From Nonomuraea helvata (GTDB lineage Bacteria; Actinomycetota; Actinomycetes; Streptosporangiales; Streptosporangiaceae): a stretch of 64,000 nucleotides of DNA. The notes under the pieces are model-generated. The model was not told the origin of the DNA. It saw only the letters and a list, made by a program, of their open reading frames with translations, and made no database searches. The position numbers and the translations under genes are program-made. This document shows, one piece after another, positions 31,302 through 40,389 of this stretch (position 1 is its first letter; every line of letters starts with the position of its first letter). Location: positions 2,480,001-2,544,000 of the forward strand of contig NZ_BAAAXV010000009.1 of NCBI RefSeq assembly GCF_039535785.1. Direction: 5' to 3'.

Positions 31302-32768
31302 ATGGTTGACGTGATCATTGTCGGGGGCGGGCCGACCGGCTTGATGCTGGCGAGCGAGCTGCGGCTGCACGATGTGCACGTGGTCGTACTCGAGAAGGAA
31401 GCGGAGCCGGCCAAGTACGTTCGCGCGCTCGGCCTGCACGTGCGCAGCATTGAGGTGATGGCCCAGCGCGGTCTGCTGGAGCGGTTCCTCGCGCACGGCC
31501 GGCAGCACCCGCTCGGCGGCTTCTTCGCCGCTATCACCAAGCCCTCTCCCAACGGGCTGGACACCGCGCACGGCTATGTCCTCGGCATCCCGCAGACCAT
31601 CACCGAGCGCCTGCTGGCCGAGCGCGCCGCCGAGCTCGGCGCCGAGATCCGGCGCGGCTGCGAACTGGTCGGGCTGAGCCAGGACGACCAAGGGGTGACC
31701 GCCGACCTGGCCGACGGCACGCGGCTGCGCTCCCGCTACCTCGTCGGCTGTGACGGAGGCCGCAGCACGGTGCGCAAGCTGCTCGGCGTCGCCTTCCCCG
31801 GCGAGCCCTCCAGAGTCGACACGCTGCTGGGCGAGATGGAGCTGACCGAGGATCCGGCGACGGTCGCCGCCATCGTCGCGGAGGTCCGCAAGACCGAGCT
31901 GAGGTACGGCGCCGGGCGCCTCGGGAACGGGGCGTACCGCGTCGTCGTGCCCGCCGCGGCGGTGGCCGAGGATCGCACGGTCCCGCCGACCCTGGAGGAG
32001 TTCAAGCAGCAGCTGCGGCTGATCGGGGGTACCGACTTCGGTGCGCACTCGCCGCGCTGGCTGTCCCGGTTCGGCGATGCCACGCGGCAGGCCGAGCGTT
32101 ACCGGGTCGGCCGGGTGCTGCTGGCCGGTGACGCGGCGCACATCCACCCGCCGATGGGCGGGCAGGGACTCAACCTCGGGATCCAGGACGCGTTCAATCT
32201 CGGCTGGAAGCTGGCCGCCGAGGTCGGCGGCTGGGCTCCGGAGGGGCTGCTGGACAGCTACCAGATCGAACGGCACCCGGTGGCCGCCGACGTGCTGGAC
32301 AACACCCGCGCGCAGATGGTGCTGATGTCCACCGAGCCGGGCCCCCAGGCTGTCCGCCGGCTGCTGTCGGAGCTGATGAACTTCGACGAGGTGAACCGGT
32401 ACCTGATCGAGAAGGTCGTCGCGATCGGCGTCCGCTACGACTTCGGCGAGGGGCATGACCTGCTCGGACGGCGGATGCGGGACGTTGAGCTGAAGCGCGG
32501 GAGCCTCTACGAGCGGATGCACGGCGGCCGCGGGCTCCTGCTCGACCAGACCGGCCGGCTCTCGGTCGCGGGATGGGCGGACCGGGTCGACCACGTCGTC
32601 GACGTCAGCGAGGAACTGGACGCGCCTGCCGTGCTGCTGCGGCCTGACGGCCACGTGGCGTGGGTCGGTGACGATCAGCAGGATCTGCTCGACCAGCTGC
32701 CCCGGTGGTTCGGCGCCGCGCTTACGGGCCCCCGCCTGCTCTCGATCAATGACGGAACAGACCGTTGA
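31302..32768 (+). CDS. rox: Rifampicin monooxygenase (FAD-dependent)
   Basis: 488 aa. It is a class A flavoprotein monooxygenase: VDVIIVGGGPTGLMLASELR (FAD GxGxxG), YLVGCDGGRSTVRKLLG (DG motif) and VGRVLLAGDAAHIHPPMGGQ (GD motif). The start block ALGLHVRSIEVMAQRGLLER and the C-terminal LLRPDGHVAWVGDDQQDLLD match Rox proteins. Rox hydroxylates and thereby linearises and inactivates rifamycins using NADPH and O2. The RAE upstream supports this. I chose ATG 31302 as the beginning of family sequence; it lacks a clear Shine-Dalgarno. It converges with the next gene, overlapping by 23 nt. Confidence 0.92.
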   Translation: MVDVIIVGGGPTGLMLASELRLHDVHVVVLEKEAEPAKYVRALGLHVRSIEVMAQRGLLERFLAHGRQHPLGGFFAAITKPSPNGLDTAHGYVLGIPQTITERLLAERAAELGAEIRRGCELVGLSQDDQGVTADLADGTRLRSRYLVGCDGGRSTVRKLLGVAFPGEPSRVDTLLGEMELTEDPATVAAIVAEVRKTELRYGAGRLGNGAYRVVVPAAAVAEDRTVPPTLEEFKQQLRLIGGTDFGAHSPRWLSRFGDATRQAERYRVGRVLLAGDAAHIHPPMGGQGLNLGIQDAFNLGWKLAAEVGGWAPEGLLDSYQIERHPVAADVLDNTRAQMVLMSTEPGPQAVRRLLSELMNFDEVNRYLIEKVVAIGVRYDFGEGHDLLGRRMRDVELKRGSLYERMHGGRGLLLDQTGRLSVAGWADRVDHVVDVSEELDAPAVLLRPDGHVAWVGDDQQDLLDQLPRWFGAALTGPRLLSINDGTDR

Positions 32769-33606
32769 GTTCGCTGAAGTCCAGTGAGCCCTCAAGTGCC
32801 GTGAGACCTCCCGTGCCGAGCAGTTCGGCGGCGGCGCTGCGGGCCGCGGTGTAAGCGGCCTGGGCCAGTCCGGTGCCCAGGCTGATCCGGCGTACCCCGG
32901 CCGCTGCGAGCTCGGCGACGTTCGGGCCACCGGCGACGGCCATCGCGTTGACCGGCAGCGGCGACTCGGCGCATAGAGCGTTCAGCACGTCCAGGTCGAG
33001 CAGGCCCGGAACGAAGATGCCGTCGGCTCCCGCCTCGGCGTAAGCGGTCGCACGCGCCAGCACCTCGCCCAGCCGGCCATCGGCCGCACCGATCCCGAAC
33101 AGGAAGACGTCGGTGCGCGCATTGATGAACAGTTCCGGCAGGTCCGCCGCCGCCGCGGCGTCCCTGGCGGCCCGCAGCCTGGCGTTCTGCTCGGCGACCT
33201 CGAACAGCGGGCCGCCGACGGCCGTGGAGTCCTCCAGATTGACGCCCACCGCACCGGCCTCCACCACCGCCCGCACGGTCTCGGCCACCTCCGCCGGGGT
33301 CGGCCCGTACCCGCCCTCCACGTCTACCGTCACCGGCAGGTCGACGGAGTCCACGATGCGCCGCGTGGCCTCCGCCATCTCGTCCCGGCTGAGCCCTTGC
33401 CCGTCCCCGCGGCCCAGGGACCACGACACGCCACCGCTGGTCGTGGCGATCGCCGTGGCGCCGGCCGCGGCGATCACCGTGGCGCTGGCGGCGTCCCAGG
33501 CGTTGGGCAGCACCAGTACGGAGTCAGCGCTCAGGGTGCGGAACAGCCGGGCCTTCCCCTTGGTCACGGCATCAATGGAGGGGGAGCTGTCAACAGACAT
33601 GTGCAT
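32746..33606 (-). CDS. Isocitrate lyase/PEP mutase superfamily protein
   Basis: 286 aa. Motifs of the ICL/PEPM fold are seen: LPNAWDAASATVIAAAGATA, VDVEGGYGPTPAEVAE, AVGVNLEDS, LFINARTDVFLFG and FVPGLLDLDVLNALC. They supply the Mg-binding acidic residues. Members cleave or rearrange C-C or C-P bonds of 2-oxo-type acids; no phosphonate genes are near, so a lyase or oxaloacetate-type decarboxylase is more likely. ATG 33606 (GAAGG upstream) or 33600. The 3' end overlaps rox antisense by 23 nt. Confidence 0.82.
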   Translation of the reverse strand: MHMSVDSSPSIDAVTKGKARLFRTLSADSVLVLPNAWDAASATVIAAAGATAIATTSGGVSWSLGRGDGQGLSRDEMAEATRRIVDSVDLPVTVDVEGGYGPTPAEVAETVRAVVEAGAVGVNLEDSTAVGGPLFEVAEQNARLRAARDAAAAADLPELFINARTDVFLFGIGAADGRLGEVLARATAYAEAGADGIFVPGLLDLDVLNALCAESPLPVNAMAVAGGPNVAELAAAGVRRISLGTGLAQAAYTAARSAAAELLGTGGLTALEGSLDFSELNGLFRH

Positions 33607-33738
33607 GGCCGCCTTCGTTGTTGTTCTGCTTCTGGGCGCCCGGCAGCGCGGGCGCCTTGTCCCCGGGATCCTGCTGGGCAGGGGAGGAGGCGTCCACTCA
33701 TTAAGCTGAGACCGAATCCTGGAGGCGGTGGAGGCGGC

Positions 33739-34730
33739 ATGAAGGCACGGCTGACCTTTTCGGTGCACGATCTGGCGGAGACCCGGTTCGTCGTCTCGCC
33801 GATGTGGGAGGTCGTCACCAGCTTCAGAGCGCTGGCCGCCGCCGCGGTGCCGGGTCCGCACCGCGTCTGGGCCGACCAGGTACGCCCCCGGCTCGCAGCC
33901 GCGGGACTCGATCGGGGCTGGCTGGCCGACATGATTCCGCCCGTCGGCCATCTCCCCGACTTTCTCAACCCGGCACCGGCGGCCGCGTCCCCCGGCCTCG
34001 CCGACGAGCTGGCCGCCATCGAGGCCACCGGCCCAGAGCAGGTACGGCGGGATCTCGACCGCCTGGCCGCCGAGCGCGAAGGCCGGTTGTCCCCCCCCGC
34101 CTGCGGGGCCTCCACCAGGCCCCTCGGACCTACCTGCCGCGGATCGTCGCGGAGATCGAGGCCTACTGGGGTCTCGCGATAGCGCCCTACTGGGCCAGGA
34201 TCAGCTCGCTGCTGGAGGCGGACATCTTCCACCGGGGGCGCCAGGTGGCCGAGCAAGGCACGGCCCAGGCGCTCGACGAGCTGCACCACACGGTACGTTG
34301 GGCCGACGGCAGCCTCCACCTGGTGCAGCGGCACTGCGCCATCACCAGGATCGACACCGGCGCCGGGCTGCTCCTGGTGCCGTCGGCCTTCGCCTGGCCG
34401 CGAGTGCTGACCCGGTCCGTGGCGTCCGAACCACCACAGCTGGCCTACCCGGCGCGCGGGATCGGCACGTTGTGGGAGCGCCGTACACATGCCCACGTGG
34501 ACGCCCTCGCCGCCGTGATCGGCCGGTCCCGGGCGCTGATCCTGGTCGAGCTGGACTCACCCGCCTCGACCACCGAACTCGCCCAGCGGTCGGGCCTCAG
34601 CGCGGCGGGCGTGTCGCAACATCTCACCGCGCTGAGGGCCGCCGGCCTGACCAGCACCCACCGAGCGGGCCGCTCGGTGCTGTACGCCCGCACCGGCCTC
34701 GCCGACGCCCTGCTCACCGCGCAGACGTGA
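33739..34730 (+). pseudogene. ArsR-type regulator (DUF5937-like plus HTH), frameshifted in a C8 run
   Basis: ATG 33739 follows GGAGGCGGTGGAGGCGGC. The first frame gives LTFSVHDLAETRFVVSPMWE and runs into a run of eight C at 34091-34098, after which the right continuation is in another frame (GLHQAPRTYLPRIVAEIEAY). That frame continues to an ArsR HTH (TTELAQRSGLSAAGVSQHLT, ALRAAGLTSTHRAGRSVLY). Adding one C restores a 330-aa protein. The family couples an N-terminal sensor-like domain (DUF5937) to a winged helix. The gene is inactive as read, unless this is a sequencing error, slippage or phase variation. Confidence 0.82.
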
Positions 34731-34778
34731 CGCGTACGAGCTGATCGACAAGCCCGGGGACCGACAGCGGCGTGCGGG

Positions 34779-35999
34779 TCAGCGGTGCAGCAAGAGCGGC
34801 AGGCGGCTCCAGCCGTGCGCGATGAAGGACGGGACGTGCGGCAGCTCGCTCTCCTCCACGGCCAGCCGCAGGTCCGGGAACCGGGCGAACAGCGCGGGCA
34901 GCGCGGTGAGCGCCTCCTGGCGGGCGAGCGGAGCGCCGATGCAGCGGTGTACGCCGATGCCGAAGGCCAGGTGCTCGTCGCGGTCCTTGGTCGGGTCGAA
35001 CCGGTCGGCGTCCGGCCCGTGCTGGTCGGGGTCGCGCCCGGCCGCCAGGTAGCTGGTGATGATCGCGTCGCCCGCCTCGATCCGTACGCCGGCGATCTCG
35101 ATCGGCTCGATGGCGAACCGCAGCGGCAGGTTGGCGATCGACGGCGCCCAGCGGAGCGTCTCCTCGATCACCGCCTCCCAGGAGATCTCTCCCGCCAGGA
35201 CACCCCGGAGGTGGTCCGGATGGGTGAGCAGGGCGTGCACGGCGTTGCCGATCAGGTTGACGGTGGTCTCGTGCCCGGCCGCGATGAGGAGCAGCAGGGT
35301 GTCGCGCAGCTCGTCGTCGCTGAGCGAGTCGCCGCTGTCGCGGACGTTGATCAGCTCGGTGGTCAGGTCGTCGCCCGGGTGCTCGCGCTTGTAGGCGACC
35401 AGGGCGGGCAGCACGGTGCCGATCTGGGCCGCGGTGGCCGCCGCCTCCTCCGGCGTGGCGGTGGTGTCCATGATGGCCTCCATCATCTGGGCCATCTCCA
35501 CCCGCATGCGCTCGGGAACGCCGAACAGCTCGCAGATCACCCGCATCGGCAGCGGGTGCGCGTAGGCGCTGCGCAGGTCGACGACCTGGCCGGGCGGCTG
35601 TGTGGCCATGGCGTCCAGCAGCTCCGCGACGATGCCCTCGACGACCGGCTGCATCGCCCTGGTACGGCGCGCGGTGAAGCTCGGGGCGATCAGCTTGCGC
35701 AACCGCCGGTGCTCCTCGCCGTAGGCGCTGAGCATGTTCGACACGCCGATCCAGGTCAGGATCCAGGTCCAGCCGGGCTCGGTGAGCGCCTGGGGCAGCA
35801 GTCGCCAGTGCCGCTTGTCCTTGCTCACCAGCGGATCGAGGATGAGCTGCTTGAGCAGGTCGTGCCGGGTGACCGCCCAGGCCGGGATGCCTCCCGCGAG
35901 CTCTACGAGGACCAGGGGGCCGAGGTCACGTAACCGGCGGACCTCCCCGGGGAGGTCGGCTCCGAAGGGATCAAGGACGACGGGGGCTGCACTGCCCAA
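34779..35999 (-). CDS. cvnF: Cytochrome P450 of the conservon operon (CYP154-like position)
   Basis: 406 aa. I helix LLIAAGHETTVNLIGN, K-helix ExxR in VIEETLRWAPS, and heme loop LAFGIGVHRCIGAPLARQEA with the Cys ligand. Canonical bacterial P450, soluble, needing ferredoxin and reductase. The start is TTG 35999 with AGGAG 7 nt upstream. The first 97 bases overlap the 3' end of the preceding P450 gene in another frame. It is last in the cvnABCD-P450-P450 operon; Streptomyces conservons often end with a CYP157/CYP154 pair, and this one takes the CYP154 position. The substrate is unknown. Confidence 0.87.
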   Translation of the reverse strand: MGSAAPVVLDPFGADLPGEVRRLRDLGPLVLVELAGGIPAWAVTRHDLLKQLILDPLVSKDKRHWRLLPQALTEPGWTWILTWIGVSNMLSAYGEEHRRLRKLIAPSFTARRTRAMQPVVEGIVAELLDAMATQPPGQVVDLRSAYAHPLPMRVICELFGVPERMRVEMAQMMEAIMDTTATPEEAAATAAQIGTVLPALVAYKREHPGDDLTTELINVRDSGDSLSDDELRDTLLLLIAAGHETTVNLIGNAVHALLTHPDHLRGVLAGEISWEAVIEETLRWAPSIANLPLRFAIEPIEIAGVRIEAGDAIITSYLAAGRDPDQHGPDADRFDPTKDRDEHLAFGIGVHRCIGAPLARQEALTALPALFARFPDLRLAVEESELPHVPSFIAHGWSRLPLLLHR

Positions 36000-37228
36000 G
36001 GGGATTCTCCTGGCTGATCAGGGCGGATGGGAGTGAAGCGCACCGGCAGGTGCGCCAGCGCACGGTGGAACGGGCCGGGCCGCCACGGCAGTTCGTCGCG
36101 CGGCACGGTCAGCTCGAGGTCGCACAGGTGAGAGGTCAGGCGCTCGATCGCGGTCATCGCGATGAGCACGGCCGGGTCGCTCGCCGGGCAGCGGTGCGGC
36201 CCGGCGCCGAAGCCCAGGTACGCGCCGCCGTCGGAGCGCAGCTCCTCGGGCACGTTGGTCGGCTCGGTGTTGGCCGCGGCATAGGAGACGAGGACCAGCT
36301 CGGCCGGCTGGATCCAGGTGCCGTGGAAGTGCACGGGCTGGCGCACGAAGTACGGGCCGTAGTTCGACATGGCGGGCTCGGCGCGCAGGGCCTCCATCAA
36401 GGCGTCGTACGTGCTGAGCGCGCCGTTGGTGAGTGAGCTGTAGTAGCGGTCGTCGCTGACCATCCGGGAGATCGTGTTGGAGATCAGGTTGGCCGTGGGC
36501 TCATAGCTGGCGGCCATCACGAGCACGATGGTCTCCGCCAGCTCGTCGGTCCGCAGCCCGGCCGGATGGTCGATGAACCAGGAGGTCAGGTCGTCGCCCC
36601 GCTCGGCGTACTTGGCCTGGATCAGCTCGCCGATGTAGCGGCTGAAGGCGTCGCTGCCCCGCGCGCCCGTCTCGCCGTCCGCCTCCATCATGTCCGAGAG
36701 GGCCTGGGTCAGGCCGGCGCTGTCGGAGTCGGGCCGCCCGAAGAGCAGGTTGAAGACGCGCGCCGGGATGAGCCGGGCGAAGTCGGCGACGAGGTCGGCC
36801 TCGCCGTTCGCGGCGAACCGGCTGATGAGCGAGTCGGACACCTCGCCCACCATCTGGCGCAGCTTGTGCGGCTGGACCAGCTGGAAGCAGTCGGAGATCA
36901 CCTTCCGGTAGCGGGCGTGCTCTGCCCCGTCGGAGAACAGCGCGTTGGGCCGGTGCCCGAGCATGGCGATCATCCCCGCCGCCTCCGGGGTGTCGGGGAG
37001 CCGCGTCTGCCAGGTGCTGGGGTTCTTGCTCCAGACGCCGCCGGCGTTGGTGAGCACGTCCACGGCAGCCTGGTAGCCGATCACCAGGTGGGCCTCGATG
37101 CCCGGGGCGATCTCCACGGGCGCGACCGCGCCGTGCCGCCGGCGCAGCTCCGCGTAGACCGCCTGCGGGTCCCTGGCGTACTCGGGCCCGTACAGGCGTC
37201 CGGCGTCGGGCATGTAGCGCAGGGTCAT
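35903..37228 (-). CDS. cvnE: Cytochrome P450 of the conservon operon (CYP157-like position)
   Basis: 441 aa from ATG 37228. The I helix reads IVLVMAASYEPTANLISNTI, so the usual AGxET is changed to ASYEPT. The K helix keeps E-A-L-R in LMEALRAEPAMSN, and the heme loop is LGFGAGPHRCPASDPAVLIA. Characterised CYP157s lack ExxR, so this one differs or is another family. It follows cvnD with a 4-nt ATGA overlap. The C-terminal about 30 residues (PDQPGESPWAVQPPSS) extend past the P450 fold and overlap the next gene. Confidence 0.87.
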   Translation of the reverse strand: MTLRYMPDAGRLYGPEYARDPQAVYAELRRRHGAVAPVEIAPGIEAHLVIGYQAAVDVLTNAGGVWSKNPSTWQTRLPDTPEAAGMIAMLGHRPNALFSDGAEHARYRKVISDCFQLVQPHKLRQMVGEVSDSLISRFAANGEADLVADFARLIPARVFNLLFGRPDSDSAGLTQALSDMMEADGETGARGSDAFSRYIGELIQAKYAERGDDLTSWFIDHPAGLRTDELAETIVLVMAASYEPTANLISNTISRMVSDDRYYSSLTNGALSTYDALMEALRAEPAMSNYGPYFVRQPVHFHGTWIQPAELVLVSYAAANTEPTNVPEELRSDGGAYLGFGAGPHRCPASDPAVLIAMTAIERLTSHLCDLELTVPRDELPWRPGPFHRALAHLPVRFTPIRPDQPGESPWAVQPPSSLIPSEPTSPGRSAGYVTSAPWSS

Positions 37229-37803
37229 GACAGCACCAGCTCTCTGATGTGCTCCACCAGCGCGATCAGCGAGGCACGGGCGGAGGCGGGGTCGCGGGCG
37301 TCGCACACCACCAGCGGCGTGCGCGGGTCGAGGTCGAGCGCCTTGCGTACGGTCTCCAGCGGGTACTCCGGCGAGTCGGGGAAGTGGTTGACAGCCACCG
37401 CGTAGCGGATGCCGGCGTTCTCCACCAGGTCGAGGACGGCGAAGCTGTCGTCGATGCGGCGCGTGTCGGCCAGCACCAGCACCCCCAGCGCACCCCGGAC
37501 CAGCTCGTTCCACAGGACCTGGAACCGGGTCTGCCCCGGCGCCCCGAACAGGTAGAGCACCACGCCCGGCAGGGTCAGGCGGCCGAAGTCGATCGCGGTG
37601 GTCGTGGTCGTCTTCTCGTTCACGCCGGTGAGGTCGTCGACCAGCGTGCCCGCCTGGGTGAGCACCTCCTCGGTGTTGAGGGGCTTGATCTCCGAGAGCG
37701 CGCTCACGATGGTCGTCTTGCCCACGCCGAACGGCCCGGCGATGACCAGCTTGACCGGGATGTGCTCGGTACTGATACGGCTGTCAGAGAGCGCGGAGAC
37801 CAC
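37225..37803 (-). CDS. cvnD: Conservon GTPase CvnD
   Basis: 192 aa. KLVIAGPFGVGKTTIVSALS (P-loop), TTTTTAIDFGRL (switch I Thr region), LYLFGAPGQTRFQVLW (DxxG-like, as FGAPGQ) and VAVNHF (NKxD-like position, here NHF) make a small Ras/MglA-like GTPase. In conservons this binds the membrane kinase-like CvnA and roadblock CvnB as a GPCR-like switch. Start ATG 37803, overlapping cvnC by 20 nt and the P450 by 4. Confidence 0.92.
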   Translation of the reverse strand: MVSALSDSRISTEHIPVKLVIAGPFGVGKTTIVSALSEIKPLNTEEVLTQAGTLVDDLTGVNEKTTTTTAIDFGRLTLPGVVLYLFGAPGQTRFQVLWNELVRGALGVLVLADTRRIDDSFAVLDLVENAGIRYAVAVNHFPDSPEYPLETVRKALDLDPRTPLVVCDARDPASARASLIALVEHIRELVLS

Positions 37804-38134
37804 TGAGTACCAACTCCAAGATTTCGATGTCGGGCAGGTCGGCGGCCGGCGGATCGCGGGTCAGCAGCGTTCCGCCGCCGACCAGGCCGGCGACCAGCAA
37901 CCGCACCACGCAGTACGGCAGGCCGAGGTGCGCGGCGCACTCGTACACCGACAGCGGCCCGTCCCGCAGCAGGGCCAGCAGGTGCGACCCCGGAGGGTCC
38001 AGCCCGTTGGTGCCGGCGTCGGGCGCGATGTAGACCAACGTCGTGCGCTCGACGCTGATGTGTTCGGGCACGGTCAACCTCGCGGCGGCCATGTAGTCCG
38101 GGACGACGCGCCGCCGCTGCCGTCCGGAGGTCAT
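37784..38134 (-). CDS. cvnC: Conservon DUF742 protein CvnC
   Basis: 116 aa from ATG 38134. It contains VVPDYMAAARL, GTNGLDPPGSHLLALLRDGP and SVYECAAHLGLPYCVVRLLV, a winged-helix DUF742 domain typical of CvnC. Its role in the complex is unclear, possibly bridging CvnB and CvnD. Start overlaps cvnB stop (ATGA). Confidence 0.9.
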   Translation of the reverse strand: MTSGRQRRRVVPDYMAAARLTVPEHISVERTTLVYIAPDAGTNGLDPPGSHLLALLRDGPLSVYECAAHLGLPYCVVRLLVAGLVGGGTLLTRDPPAADLPDIEILELVLSGLRAL

Positions 38135-38586
38135 GTCCGTGTGCCCGGCACCCTGGCCGCGCTGGCCTCGTCGAAGGCCTTGATCAGTTTCTGCACCTGA
38201 AGCTGCACCTCGTAGGCCAGCGAACCGACGTTGACCGCCCCGGTGGCGGCGACGACGATGGCGGCGCGGTCGCCGGCCGGGGCGATGTAGTAGTAGCCGC
38301 TGCCGGCGGAGATGACGATGTCCACCACCTCGCCGTCGGCGCCGTTGCTCAGGCCGTCGCACAGGGCGCGGGCGGCCCCCAGCACGGAGCTCGTCATGGC
38401 GGCGGCGCGCTCGCCGCTCTCCGTGGTCACGTCGGCCGAACCGCCGAGGATGAGCCCGTCACGGCTCAGCACCACGCCGCGGGCGACACCGGGCAGTGCC
38501 AGCAGGGGTGACAGGACCCAGGACACGTCGAGGGACAACGGACGCCCCTTGGTCTGCACGCGGCCGGAAGCGCTGTGAGTGTCCAT
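38131..38586 (-). CDS. cvnB: Conservon roadblock/LC7 protein CvnB
   Basis: 151 aa from ATG 38586. Roadblock/LC7 fold: WVLSPLLALPGVARGVVLSR, GLILGGSADVTTESGERAAA, IAPAGDRAAIVVAATG. Roadblock proteins bind small GTPases and modulate nucleotide cycling. It lies 7 nt after cvnA and overlaps cvnC by 4 nt. Confidence 0.92.
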   Translation of the reverse strand: MDTHSASGRVQTKGRPLSLDVSWVLSPLLALPGVARGVVLSRDGLILGGSADVTTESGERAAAMTSSVLGAARALCDGLSNGADGEVVDIVISAGSGYYYIAPAGDRAAIVVAATGAVNVGSLAYEVQLQVQKLIKAFDEASAARVPGTRT

Positions 38587-38593
38587 GGAGCGG

Positions 38594-40144
38594 TCAATTC
38601 CCTTCGGTGTTGTCGTGCTGCTCGGTCGGGAGCACTTCGCGGCGGCCCGCCTCGGCTCCGACCTGGAAGTCTCCCCACCGCTTCTGGGCCTCTTCCGGGG
38701 TGGTGAGCAACCTGGCGCCGGAGGCGTCGGAACCGCTCGTTCCACTGGTGGGCCTCGGGCCGGACGCGGGACGCGACGACTGGCGGCGGCGCTGCGGCAG
38801 TGGGGCCAGATCCTCCGCCGGCCGTCGCTCGGGCGCCGGCGCGGACTGGGGTCGTACGGAAGAGGCGACGATCTCCGGGCGCGAGGCCGCCACGGGCTCC
38901 GCCCGGACGGTCGCGGCGGTGGCGGCGGTGGCCGGGACGGCGGCGACGGCGGTCGGTACGGGGGCGCGCACCGGCTCGGGTGCCAGCACCGACGGACGGC
39001 TGTCCTCCGGCATCTCCACCAGCAGGGCGGTGGGGATGTTCAGCACGGCCTGGACGCCGCCGAAGGCGCTCTTCTTGACCGTGACCTGCATGCCGTAGTG
39101 CGCCACCTGGCGGCCGATCGCGGCCCAGCCGGTGTGGGGCGGGTTGCCCAGGTCGACCAGGTGGACCGGGTGGGTGCCGCTCAGCAGACGGGTCGCACGG
39201 GCGTACTGGTCCTCGTTGAGCCCGACGCCGGCGTCGTCGATGACGATGGCCGCGCCGTTGTTGGTCTCGTGCACGGCGATGGTCACCTTGAGCGTGCCGT
39301 GGGAGTGGTGGACGGCGTTGGCCAGCAGCTCGGCGGTGACGAACAGGATCGACTCCGCGGCGCGGGCGGCCACCCCGATCCGGCGGCGCAGGTGGTTGGC
39401 CGGGCCCTCGATGCGCTGCTCGAAGTTCTCCACCCGGGAGATGGCGCCCACCACCAGGTCCACCAGGTAGGTGTCGTCACGCGACAGGCCGGGCGTGGCG
39501 CCGCAGGCGATGCCGGTGACCTGCACGCGACGGATGATCAGTTCGTTGTACATGTCGAGCCCCAGCACCTCGCGCAGCAGCGCCGTGTGCTCGTCGCCGC
39601 TGTAGCGCTGCTGCACGCCGGCGAGCAGGTCCTGGGCCCGCAGCGCCTGCGTCTGCACGCGGGACATCGCGCCCCTGATGACCGCCTGGGCCGCCTCGTC
39701 GATGCGCTCGCCCTCCTCGCGCACGCCGCGGGTGAGCGCGTCCAGGATGGCGCGGTGCTGCCTGTCGATGTCCGTGCCGGCGAGCGCCGGGTTCTGCACG
39801 CCGGGCACGATCACGTGCGGGGCGCGCAGGTGGGACAGCAGGGCGGGGATCCGCTTCGAGATCAGGTGCTCGTTCTCGGCGCGCACCAGGTCGTGCTGGG
39901 CACGCGCCTCGCGCAGCAGCTCCGCGCTCTCCTGGGCCTGGCGCTCCGCCTGCACCAGCCGCTGGTTCCTGGCGCTGGTCTCGCGTGTCAGGTGCTCCTG
40001 CGCCTGACGGGCCTGAGCGAGCCGGCCACGGACCTGGACGAGGTCGCGGCGTACGCGCATGTGGAGGATGAGGACGCCCACGAGGGCGAGAGCGAGAACG
40101 GCGACGACGATCACTGTCGGGAGGCTGAGGAAGTCTGGCGGCAT
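38594..40144 (-). CDS. cvnA: Conservon sensor kinase-like protein CvnA
   Basis: 516 aa from ATG 40144 (AGGACTG upstream). One membrane helix (SLPTVIVVAVLALALVGVLI) is followed by a long coiled coil (VRGRLAQARQAQEHLTRETS) and an HATPase domain: FVTAELLANAVHHSHGTLKV (N box) and VIDDAGVGLNEDQYARA (G box). No phospho-accepting His is evident. The C-terminal 120 residues are low complexity, rich in Ala, Pro and Arg. CvnA senses a signal at the membrane and controls the GTPase module. A 9-bp inverted repeat lies upstream at 40364. Confidence 0.92.
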   Translation of the reverse strand: MPPDFLSLPTVIVVAVLALALVGVLILHMRVRRDLVQVRGRLAQARQAQEHLTRETSARNQRLVQAERQAQESAELLREARAQHDLVRAENEHLISKRIPALLSHLRAPHVIVPGVQNPALAGTDIDRQHRAILDALTRGVREEGERIDEAAQAVIRGAMSRVQTQALRAQDLLAGVQQRYSGDEHTALLREVLGLDMYNELIIRRVQVTGIACGATPGLSRDDTYLVDLVVGAISRVENFEQRIEGPANHLRRRIGVAARAAESILFVTAELLANAVHHSHGTLKVTIAVHETNNGAAIVIDDAGVGLNEDQYARATRLLSGTHPVHLVDLGNPPHTGWAAIGRQVAHYGMQVTVKKSAFGGVQAVLNIPTALLVEMPEDSRPSVLAPEPVRAPVPTAVAAVPATAATAATVRAEPVAASRPEIVASSVRPQSAPAPERRPAEDLAPLPQRRRQSSRPASGPRPTSGTSGSDASGARLLTTPEEAQKRWGDFQVGAEAGRREVLPTEQHDNTEGN

Positions 40145-40363
40145 GACAGTCCTGGGTTCGGGGAGAGCCGGCGGGGAGATGTCGACCGCCGAAGAGCCCG
40201 CTAGCGGTGCGTGCCGGTTTCGCACGGCGACCGGCGGGGGCCGCGGCGGCGTGACACACGCTCTTCCGCGACGCCGGCACGGCTGCGTGCCTGGTGCGGC
40301 TCTGCCTGAGGCATGGCGAGGCCAAGCGACATGGGCATCCTCGGTCTCAATGGAACGACGGCC

Positions 40364-40389
40364 AAACGGGAAACCCAGTATTCCCGTTT
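40364..40389. promoter_or_regulatory. Perfect 9-bp inverted repeat upstream of the conservon
   Basis: AAACGGGAA (40364-40372) and TTCCCGTTT (40381-40389) with an 8-nt spacer lie about 220 bases before cvnA. It is in a fairly AT-rich promoter stretch between the conservon and the glycosidase gene. Likely an operator. Confidence 0.7.
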
